Of a stretch of 64,000 bases of DNA, positions 8,380 to 15,149 are shown piece after piece. The notes beneath the pieces were generated by a model. That model was not told where the DNA came from. It did no database searches and saw nothing but the letters and a program-made list of their open reading frames with translations. Origin of the DNA: Paenibacillus humicola (GTDB lineage: Bacteria > Bacillota > Bacilli > Paenibacillales > Paenibacillaceae). The DNA lies in contig NZ_JAQGPL010000001.1 of the NCBI RefSeq assembly GCF_028826105.1, forward strand, positions 4,490,501-4,554,500. The letters run 5' to 3'. The position numbers were made by a program, and so were the translations under genes. The number at the start of each line of letters is the position of its first letter. Position 1 is the first letter of the stretch.

Positions 8380-8436
8380 ATGAGGATGAGTAAGAACGAA
8401 AAAAATCGGCGGTTACAGGGCGGTGGCTGCAGATGA
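8380..8436 (+). CDS. Possible 18-residue leader peptide coupled to the GMC gene
   Basis: ATG at 8380 follows a strong AAAAGGAG site that itself comes after a GCCCG...CGGGC hairpin at 8340-8362. It encodes MRMSKNEKNRRLQGGGCR and ends in TGA that overlaps the GMC start in an ATGA junction. The GMC start has only a weak ribosome site of its own, so coupling would explain its translation. An early frameshift separating a former N-terminus from the gene is the alternative. Confidence 0.4.
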   Translation: MRMSKNEKNRRLQGGGCR

Positions 8437-10565
8437 ATTCCGGTGAGGGAACGTATGATTGGAGCGGGATACGGCCGATCCTGGCGGCGGCAGCCGACCG
8501 GATGATTCCGGGTGATGCATGGCCGTCGGCAGTTGACGGAGGGGTTATGGGCTACCTGGAACGCCGCGCCGCCGAGGAAGCCGCCGTCTGGGCGGATTTG
8601 ATCGAACCCGGACTCCGCGCATTGGATGTGACGGCGACCGCTTTGCATAGCCGTCCATTTGCGGAGCTGGCGGCTGGCGAGCAGGACGGTTTGTTGAACG
8701 ATCTTGAACATGACCGCTTTCGGGACTGGCCCGTTTCGCCAAAAGGATTTTTTGCCGCCCTCTTGAGCCTGGTGATCGAAGGCTATTATGGAAGTCCCGA
8801 GGCGGGCGGGAATCGGGAAGCCAAGTCGTGGGACATGCTCGGGTTTCGCGCGGGTCCCATTGCGGGAACCCGCGCTCCGGTCCAAGAAACCGATCTGCCG
8901 CAGCGGGCTTTCGATCAGCTCCGCGACCGGTACGATGCGGTCGTCATAGGTGCGGGAGCCGGCGGTTCCGCAGCGGCGGCGGTTTTGGCCGAAGCGGGTC
9001 TTCGGGTTCTCGTCGTCGAGCGCGGAAGCTGGCTTCGGTACGATCAGGTCGGCCGCGATCACGTTCGCAATCATCGTTTCAGCAAATACGGACACAACAC
9101 GGGACCTGATCCGGAAGGAAATCCTCGCACGATCCTGCTGCCCGGCGGCGCGGAACGGATTACGGCCCCTTTTGAAGGCGACTATCACAATAACGCCATG
9201 ACAGCTGGCGGCGGCACCCGGGTATACGGGGCACAGGCATGGCGGTTTCATTCGGACGACTTCCGCATGGCGACTCGCTACGGGATTCCGGACGGAAGCT
9301 CGCTCGTCGATTGGCCGATCAGCTATAAAGACCTCGAACCGTATTATGAACGGGCGGAATGGGAGGTCGGCGTGTCCGGCAACGGTGATGCGCACCCAGG
9401 GCGCGGGGAGCGGCGGCTCCCTTATCCGATGCCGCCGCTGCCGAACACGCTGGAAGCGGAACGATTGGCTCGGGCTGCGGCGAAGCTGGGATGGGATGCA
9501 GGTCCGGTTCCGCTCCTCATCAACTCCGTCGAACGCGGCGGCCGGCCGGCCTGCGGGCGGTGCGGCCAATGCGTCGGTTTTGCCTGCCCGACCGACAGCA
9601 AGAACGGGGGGCACAACACGATGCTGGTGCGGGCTCTCGCGACCGGGAACTGCGATCTGATTTGCGATACCCAAGTGGAACGTATCGACACCGAGGCGGG
9701 CAATCGCGCCACCGGTGTTCGCCTGGTACAGGAGACAGCCGGTTCGATCCGGCGCCGGCAGGTGCAGGCAGGGCATGTGGTGGTTGCGGCCGGAGCCATC
9801 GAAAGCGCGCGACTGCTCCTCCTATCGGCAAGCGATGCGGAACCGCACGGGATAGGCAACCGGAACGGGCAGGTCGGCCGAAATCTTCAAGGTCATGTCT
9901 ATGTTGGCGCATATGCCCTCTATGACGAGCCGGTTCAAGACGGTCTCGGACCCGGGGTGAGCATTGCCACCTGTCAATTTGCCCATGGCAACGGCAGCGG
10001 AATTATAGGGGGCGGGATGCTGGCCAACGAGTTTACCCGGCTGCCGCTCATTCACTGGTACCGGGCGCTTGCGCCGGATGCGCCGCGCTGGGGGAGCGCG
10101 GGCAAAGAAACGATGCGCGAGAGCTACTTGCGCACCGGTCATGTGCAGGGGCCGATTCAAGAGATCCCGACGCCGGATTCAAGAGTGCGGCTCTCTCCGA
10201 CGGTCAATGACCGGTTCGGCATTCCCGTTGTCCAGCTCTCCGGAAGCGTACATCCCGAATCGATTCGCGCCGCCGAAATGCTGGCCGAGCAGGCGGAGAC
10301 ATGGCTTTGGGCGGCCGGAGCGAGCAGGGTTTGGCGAACCCGGCCCGGCGGAGGTCTCAGCGCCGGCCAGCATCAGGCGGGAACGCTGCGCATGGGCGAC
10401 GACCCTGCGACATCCGTCACCGATCCCTTGGGCCGCGTGCACGGGTACAGCAATTTGTGGGTAAGCGACGGGTCCCTGCATGTGACCAACGGCGGCGTCA
10501 ACCCTGTGCTGACGATTTTGGCTTTAGCTTTGCGCACGGCTGATCATGTGGTGAAGCAGGCGTAA
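8433..10565 (+). CDS. GMC oxidoreductase fused to a gluconate-2-dehydrogenase subunit-3-like domain
   Basis: At 710 residues this joins two polypeptides that are usually separate. Residues about 10-135 resemble the small subunit (Gluconate_2-dh3: DWSGIRPILAAAADRMIPGD). From about 165 the GMC flavoprotein begins with YDAVVIGAGAGGSAAAAVLA and ends with QHQAGTLRMG (646 on) and TNGGVNPVLTI, the family's catalytic region. CGRCGQCVGFAC gives cysteines 374, 377, 380 and 385, a candidate iron-sulfur ligand set as in FAD-dependent sugar dehydrogenases. It would oxidise a sugar or alcohol and pass electrons onward. No cytochrome subunit lies nearby, and no Tat signal is visible. Start shared with the leader ORF in ATGA. 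Confidence 0.85.
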   Translation: MNSGEGTYDWSGIRPILAAAADRMIPGDAWPSAVDGGVMGYLERRAAEEAAVWADLIEPGLRALDVTATALHSRPFAELAAGEQDGLLNDLEHDRFRDWPVSPKGFFAALLSLVIEGYYGSPEAGGNREAKSWDMLGFRAGPIAGTRAPVQETDLPQRAFDQLRDRYDAVVIGAGAGGSAAAAVLAEAGLRVLVVERGSWLRYDQVGRDHVRNHRFSKYGHNTGPDPEGNPRTILLPGGAERITAPFEGDYHNNAMTAGGGTRVYGAQAWRFHSDDFRMATRYGIPDGSSLVDWPISYKDLEPYYERAEWEVGVSGNGDAHPGRGERRLPYPMPPLPNTLEAERLARAAAKLGWDAGPVPLLINSVERGGRPACGRCGQCVGFACPTDSKNGGHNTMLVRALATGNCDLICDTQVERIDTEAGNRATGVRLVQETAGSIRRRQVQAGHVVVAAGAIESARLLLLSASDAEPHGIGNRNGQVGRNLQGHVYVGAYALYDEPVQDGLGPGVSIATCQFAHGNGSGIIGGGMLANEFTRLPLIHWYRALAPDAPRWGSAGKETMRESYLRTGHVQGPIQEIPTPDSRVRLSPTVNDRFGIPVVQLSGSVHPESIRAAEMLAEQAETWLWAAGASRVWRTRPGGGLSAGQHQAGTLRMGDDPATSVTDPLGRVHGYSNLWVSDGSLHVTNGGVNPVLTILALALRTADHVVKQA

Positions 10566-10608
10566 CGAAATACCCGGAATCGGGAATTTGCAATCGATGC
10601 AACGCATT

Positions 10609-10642
10609 AAAGCCTCATGACCAGACGAGTCATGAGGCTTTT
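10609..10642 (+). terminator. Rho-independent terminator after the GMC gene
   Basis: AAAGCCTCATGA and TCATGAGGCTTT form a 12-bp stem with a nine-base loop and end in a T-run. Confidence 0.8.
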
Positions 10643-10737
10643 GTTCCGTTGTCGTTGAACGTCTCGAAACGGCCTCCCAGCATACCCGCCCGCGCCATTA
10701 ATTCACCGTTTGCTGCGCGGTAAAGTCGTTTGCGTTT

Positions 10738-11409
10738 TTATGAAGTGCCGATGAATGATTTCCCATTCCATACGAAGGATTGTTTCACGTGTTTTTCGAT
10801 GCGATTATCATAATAGGTACTCGAAAATCCGGTTTTGGTTTTGGTTAACTTCACGGAGTAACGCTCCGCAGCGCTGACGAGTAATTCCTGATGTCCCTTT
10901 ATGGGCAGCTCTTCGATCTTTCCCGATTTCTCCAGCGTAAACAGCTTAAATAGATTACCGTTGCTCGATGCATATTGGCCGATTGTAAAATCGACATTCC
11001 CGTCCCCGTTATAATCATCGAAATCGATGTCGAAAAAGGAATTAAACACTAACCCTTCTTTAAAAAAACGGTTTAAATCGGCGGAGCTTATCACTTTACC
11101 GTCCTCGTCCGTAAGCTGAAGCTGGAATTCCCCTTCCCAATTTCGGCCCATTAATGGACCTGGATTCCAATCCTCGGAATACTTCCCGCTCATCAGGACC
11201 ACACTCAAGTATTCCTGCTTGTTTGTAAACGGGAATAGATCGTTTCGGGACAATGTGAATGGCCCCGTGATACGGATCGTGTTCGGTGCAGACGAAGAAG
11301 CTGCGAATGCGGCGGCTAAAGGAGCCGGAGTCTCCGTGTTCATCGCCGGCGTTCCGGTACACGAAATGAGCAGCAGCAAGAATACCACGGCATAACAAAC
11401 CCTTTTCAT
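10738..11409 (-). CDS. Lipoprotein, function unknown
   Basis: The start at 11409 (MKRVCYAVVFLLLLISC) has AAAGGAG upstream and gives 223 residues with a lipoprotein signal whose lipid cysteine is near residue 17. An extended ORF to 11550 has no such support. The mature part contains DIDFDDYNGDGNVDFTIGQY, a calcium-binding DxDxDG-like loop seen in FG-GAP and dockerin-like repeats, followed by strand-rich sequence. It resembles Paenibacillus envelope proteins of unknown role. It stands alone, on the opposite strand to the GMC gene. Confidence 0.65.
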   Translation of the reverse strand: MKRVCYAVVFLLLLISCTGTPAMNTETPAPLAAAFAASSSAPNTIRITGPFTLSRNDLFPFTNKQEYLSVVLMSGKYSEDWNPGPLMGRNWEGEFQLQLTDEDGKVISSADLNRFFKEGLVFNSFFDIDFDDYNGDGNVDFTIGQYASSNGNLFKLFTLEKSGKIEELPIKGHQELLVSAAERYSVKLTKTKTGFSSTYYDNRIEKHVKQSFVWNGKSFIGTS

Positions 11410-11507
11410 CCTAAAATGCTCCTTTCCCGAATTTGACCGATAAATAAACCCTGTATCCTCCATCAGAGCCGCCTTTGCATGAACCCGGGCCGCCGCATGG
11501 AGCATGG

Positions 11508-11533
11508 AAAAAACCAGCCCTTGCAGGGACTGG
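11508..11533 (-). terminator. Rho-independent terminator after the Nudix gene
   Basis: The minus strand reads CCAGTCCCTGCAAGGGCTGG followed by six T. It lies about 65 bases after the Nudix stop. Confidence 0.75.
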
Positions 11534-11598
11534 CTCGTTTCGATCAACATGACCTTATGTGCGTGCCATCATCATGAAACGTTTGGAAGCCCTCCCGA

Positions 11599-12009
11599 TC
11601 AGCCGGCCGATTGCCGAGAGGAGAGCATGCTGCTTAGAAACGGCAGGTCTTCCGGAAAGGTCAGCGGCAATGCGTGCAATTCGTCGGCCGATTTCCACGC
11701 AATGTCGTAGATTAACCCGTCCGGGTCCTGGAGGACCGGTTCACCGCCGATGACGTCGCATCGAAAATAACGAACGATGAACCCGCTACCGAAAACCTCG
11801 CCGTTTTTCTCGTGAAGCTGCTGCCGTACGTTAACCCGATAGCCGGTTTCTTCCCAGACTTCCCGATAGCAGCACTGTTCGAACGTTTCCCCCTTTTCCA
11901 TGCCGCCCGATGGAACCGACCACGTTTTCTCCTCTTCCGGCTTCCCCTGCAAAACCATGAGCAGCTTGAATTCCGAATTGATGCATACCGCCGCCGCGCC
12001 TTTCCACAT
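11599..12009 (-). CDS. Nudix hydrolase
   Basis: This 136-residue protein has a complete Nudix box at residues 35-57: GGMEKGETFEQCCYRE followed by VWEETGY, which fits GX5EX7REUXEEXGU and supplies the metal-binding glutamates. Members hydrolyse nucleoside diphosphates linked to another group. The substrate is not evident. The N-terminal strand AAAVCINSEFKLLMVLQG and the WSVPSGGMEKGE turn are typical. It is the only clearly intact Nudix gene of four seen in the window; the others (21127, 40767, 48310) are broken. Confidence 0.85.
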   Translation of the reverse strand: MWKGAAAVCINSEFKLLMVLQGKPEEEKTWSVPSGGMEKGETFEQCCYREVWEETGYRVNVRQQLHEKNGEVFGSGFIVRYFRCDVIGGEPVLQDPDGLIYDIAWKSADELHALPLTFPEDLPFLSSMLSSRQSAG

Positions 12010-12206
12010 TTATGATCCAGCCCCTTTTACCAGATAACTTGAAATCAAATCGACGTGCTCCTTTACGTTCCGTTATCGTACCGAAATTAGACGCGCGCTT
12101 CATCCAGACATTAAAAGGTATCCCTCTCATCCTAGCACAATTCCACCGACGCGGCTGCCGGACGAAGACTCATCTTTAATGCGATGGACGTCTGAATTCG
12201 CGATTG

Positions 12207-12596
12207 CTATGCATCCCGTTCAAAGCCGACGATCCAATCGCCCTGAACGGCGGCATAGCCTGCGTCTCCCTCCACAACAAGACCGTACAGCCTCTTCACG
12301 TCGAGGTACTCTTTCCGCTCCCTGCTATCGAATTCAAGCGTGATATAATAATAGGTTCTGGAGGATCGCGACGTGTCGCCGAAATTGCTCGATTGGCTCG
12401 TATGGCTGCGCACCTCCATCCGCTTGGCGACGACGTGGGCGAACACGGTCTGGCGCGGAGAACGCGCATTTTTCAAATGGCGCGCTCCGTTGACAACAAT
12501 ACCGCCGATTACAATAGCGAAAACGATTATAATGATAATGGGGACGATCGTAAACAGAATACCGGGGCCGCCGAACGGAGAGCCGAATGATAACAT
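12207..12596 (-). CDS. DUF2500 membrane-anchored protein
   Basis: This 129-residue protein has one N-terminal helix (ILFTIVPIIIIIVFAIVIGG) and a soluble domain with the DUF2500 pattern QTVFAHVVAKRMEV, then YYYITLEFDSRERKEYLDV and GDAGYAAVQGDWIVGFE. The ATG at 12596 lies seven bases after GGAGG and is preferred over the TTG before it. Function is not known for the family. It is a single gene, divergent from the kinase gene at 12699. Confidence 0.8.
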   Translation of the reverse strand: MLSFGSPFGGPGILFTIVPIIIIIVFAIVIGGIVVNGARHLKNARSPRQTVFAHVVAKRMEVRSHTSQSSNFGDTSRSSRTYYYITLEFDSRERKEYLDVKRLYGLVVEGDAGYAAVQGDWIVGFERDA

Positions 12597-12698
12597 CAAT
12601 AAACCTCCCGATTTTACTCCATCTGGAAATTTATACGCCTCTTTCCTTGTTTTGTTTCGTTACTTTTCATCGAGATCGGTTATGAGAGGAGAAAAAAG

Positions 12699-13214
12699 AT
12701 GACAGGAGCTTCGCAAGCGGTATCGAATAAAAGGTCGATCGTCTTTGTGACCGGAATGTCGGGTACGGGCAAATCAACGGTTTTGGCCGAGCTTGGCCGC
12801 AGAGGGCATCGCGTCATCGACACGGATTATGGCGGGTGGAGCGAGAACCCGGATGGCTCCGGGTGGTTGTGGCGCGAGGACCGGATCGATTCGCTGCTCC
12901 ATGAACATACCGAAGGCGCTTTATTCCTTTCGGGTACGGTATCCAATCAAGGTGAATTTTACCCGAGGTTTGATGCAATCGTGCTGTTAAGCGCTCCTCT
13001 GGACGTCATCCTTGAGCGTATAGCCGCCCGCACAACGAACGATTATGGGAAATCGGCCGAAGAACGTGAAGAGATTATACATTATGTTGAAACGGTCGAA
13101 CCTCTCCTGCGTGCCGGCGCGATGTTTGAAATTGACACCCGGAAGCCTCTTGATGAAGTGGCGGACGAGCTGGAGCGTATAGCGATGCAAAGCAGCCGGC
13201 GGTCTCATGCTTAA
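12699..13214 (+). CDS. P-loop kinase (AAA_33/shikimate-kinase-like)
   Basis: This 171-residue protein carries the Walker A motif GMSGTGKST at residues 19-27, followed by VIDTDYGGWSENPDGSGWLW and IVLLSAPLDVILERIAARTTNDYG, the LID-like arginine region of small nucleotide and shikimate kinases. It would phosphorylate a small molecule with ATP; many Firmicutes have a copy annotated only as ATP-binding protein. GAGAGGAG precedes the ATG. Its target is unknown and no pathway gene is adjacent. Confidence 0.75.
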   Translation: MTGASQAVSNKRSIVFVTGMSGTGKSTVLAELGRRGHRVIDTDYGGWSENPDGSGWLWREDRIDSLLHEHTEGALFLSGTVSNQGEFYPRFDAIVLLSAPLDVILERIAARTTNDYGKSAEEREEIIHYVETVEPLLRAGAMFEIDTRKPLDEVADELERIAMQSSRRSHA

Positions 13215-13264
13215 TTTCAACCTGGTATCTGCATCTAAATCAAGGGTCTATTTAACGTTGAATT

Positions 13265-13294
13265 AAAAAACCACTCCCTGACTGGAGAGAGTGG
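13265..13294 (-). terminator. Rho-independent terminator after the esterase-like gene
   Basis: A CCACTC...GAGTGG stem is followed on the minus strand by TTTTTTAATT, 27 bases after the stop at 13321. Confidence 0.75.
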
Positions 13295-13320
13295 TCGCAC
13301 AAAAAAAAGATGATTTCGAA

Positions 13321-14406
13321 TTACAGCCACCGGGCGATAAAAGCCGGTACCGGCTCTCCGTTCCATTGGTGTCCGCCTTCGAATACGTGATGAACCAGCC
13401 GATCTTCCTCCCCGAGCAGACGGTAAGCGGCGCGGGCCGATTCAACCTGCGGGTACACGTTCGACAGCCCGTTCTCCCCGTTTAGCGGGTCGCTCGTACC
13501 GCTTTCGATCAGCAGCGGCCGAGGCGCGATCAGGGCGGCGAAATCGGCGGCGTCGAAGTGGCGCCACAGGTTCGGCACGAAGTTGCAGCCGCAATTATGC
13601 GGCAGCTTCAGCAGCGAATCGTGAAAGCCGTAAAAGTAACCGCTTACGACGGCGCAGCGGATCCGATCGTCGAGCGCGGCCAGCCAAAGCGTCTGCATGC
13701 CTCCGCCGGACATGCCGCCGCAGCCGATGCGAGCCGGATCGCAGTCGTCTCGCGTCCCGATATAATCCGTCAGCCGCATCAGATCCCAGGCCATCATACC
13801 GGCCAGCGAACGGCCGAGCGAGATGGCCATATGATTGATCTCCCTGCACGTATTGCCGGTAAAATCTTCGTCGCTCTCCGACTGCCGCATCCATTCCCGG
13901 CGTTCGCCGGCTCCGCGCGCATCCGGGCAAAAGACGATATATCCCTCGCGGACGAGCTGAACGGCAAACGGCGTCCGTCCGCCGAATCTGGCCAGCCGCT
14001 CGCGAATCGGGGGAATCTCATCCGCCCCGGCGGTGCCGTATTTGCCGCCCGACCCATGGCCGTGCGGCACGATAAAGGCGGGACGGCGGTCGGAACCGGG
14101 AACCGTTCCGTCCGGAACAAGGATAAACATCGGCATCCAGACGTCCGGCTCGGTTTGGATGATCACCTTGTCCCGCCGATAGCCGTCCAGCTGCTCGGAT
14201 TCAAGCAGCTCCGGCAGCAGCTCGCACGCCTCCAGCTTATCGATCCCCGCCACCTGACGGAGCGTGCTGCGCGCCTCCCTCCTCCACGCTTCGAATTGCT
14301 CCGGATTGTCGGCGCGCCAGCCCGATTGCCTCTTCTCCCGTGCAAACACCTCGGACATGCGAGGCGTTATCGTATAAAACTTTTTTACCGGGTAAGCGGT
14401 GCTCAT
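13321..14406 (-). CDS. Alpha/beta hydrolase, acetyl-xylan-esterase-like (Abhydrolase_7 type)
   Basis: This 361-residue protein has an alpha/beta hydrolase core with GCGGMSGGGMQTLWLAALDD, where the serine of GMSGGG is the nucleophile. ESGTSDPLNG supplies the acid and FEGGHQWNG the histidine. VPHGHGSGGKYG is the oxyanion-side loop and YIVFCPDARGAGERREW a conserved strand. Related proteins act on acetylated or feruloylated polysaccharides, but many are uncharacterised. No signal peptide is seen, so it is probably cytoplasmic and acts on imported oligosaccharides. It stands alone with its own terminator. Confidence 0.8.
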   Translation of the reverse strand: MSTAYPVKKFYTITPRMSEVFAREKRQSGWRADNPEQFEAWRREARSTLRQVAGIDKLEACELLPELLESEQLDGYRRDKVIIQTEPDVWMPMFILVPDGTVPGSDRRPAFIVPHGHGSGGKYGTAGADEIPPIRERLARFGGRTPFAVQLVREGYIVFCPDARGAGERREWMRQSESDEDFTGNTCREINHMAISLGRSLAGMMAWDLMRLTDYIGTRDDCDPARIGCGGMSGGGMQTLWLAALDDRIRCAVVSGYFYGFHDSLLKLPHNCGCNFVPNLWRHFDAADFAALIAPRPLLIESGTSDPLNGENGLSNVYPQVESARAAYRLLGEEDRLVHHVFEGGHQWNGEPVPAFIARWL

Positions 14407-14704
14407 GGTTCGTTTCTCTCCTTTCGCTTAAGCGTTTTCATTTTATGCTGCCACATTCCGCCAAAGGTCCTTCCATCCCGTCAGCAGCCAGCCTTCTTCC
14501 ATTTTAATGTTCTTTTGCATCCGTTTACAAGAAAAATCAGTCTGCTTCAGTTTGCCGGAAACTATCCCGGTCAAATGTTCACTGTGTGTAAACCATTCGT
14601 CAGTAGCGATTATACGTTTTTCCCAAAATAAAAGGCGATTGGGAGCAGCTGCCGCGGCCTCCGCTCCATTTGATTGTACCGCTCTCTCGGTTCTGCGGCT
14701 TCCT
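14407..14704. other. Gene-free stretch
   Basis: I see no convincing gene, repeat or hairpin here. It holds the upstream region of the esterase-like gene (SD GGAGAG near its ATG). A minus-strand open frame in the interval has no recognisable protein features. Confidence 0.4.
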
Positions 14705-15052
14705 TTAGGCGCCAAATGCAATGCGGTAACCGTTATTGTCGAGAATGGTCATTTCGCTCCAGGTATCGGACCAATGAGGACCTTTCACGATTGTTATGCC
14801 GCTGGACCGGACCAGCTCATATAATTGTTTCAGTCCCTCGGGGGTCATGTAGCAAAAGGCATCAAAATATAGCCCGCCTCCAACGGATGAATAGGGGCGT
14901 ACATCGTGTGGTTGTTTTGCCGGATGCAGAATGAATGTCGCGGCCCCTAGAGACATGTGGACATGCCCGCCGATTTCCTCCGATGCGAAACCTAATGTTT
15001 CATAAAACGCTACGGATTCCTGTACATCGGCAGCCAGCAGAACCACCGACAT
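14705..15052 (-). CDS. VOC-superfamily protein (glyoxalase/bleomycin-resistance fold)
   Basis: This 115-residue single-domain VOC protein begins SVVLLAADVQESVAFYETLGF and ends with EMTILDNNGYRIAFGA, the two characteristic halves. VOC proteins bind a metal or small ligand and cover dioxygenases, isomerases and resistance proteins. The ATG at 15052 has no ribosome site at normal distance. An ATG at 15087 with GAGGGG before it opens 11 sensible codons in another frame, so a one-base frameshift near the start is possible and the gene may be damaged. Confidence 0.7.
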   Translation of the reverse strand: MSVVLLAADVQESVAFYETLGFASEEIGGHVHMSLGAATFILHPAKQPHDVRPYSSVGGGLYFDAFCYMTPEGLKQLYELVRSSGITIVKGPHWSDTWSEMTILDNNGYRIAFGA

Positions 15053-15149
15053 TCCTTTACATTCCGTTCTGCGGTTTGTTCTCTCATTGGAAATGCCCCT
15101 CTCAAAAGTTAACTTTTTTTCATCACTGACGCGCTCGCCGCAATTCCGC

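Noticed and set aside
8271..9776. Minus-strand 501-codon open frame
   Set aside because: It lies opposite the GMC dehydrogenase gene, has no ribosome site or recognisable motifs, and is a GC-rich shadow.
13558..14631. Plus-strand 357-codon open frame
   Set aside because: Antisense to the esterase-like gene, whose catalytic motifs are unmistakable.
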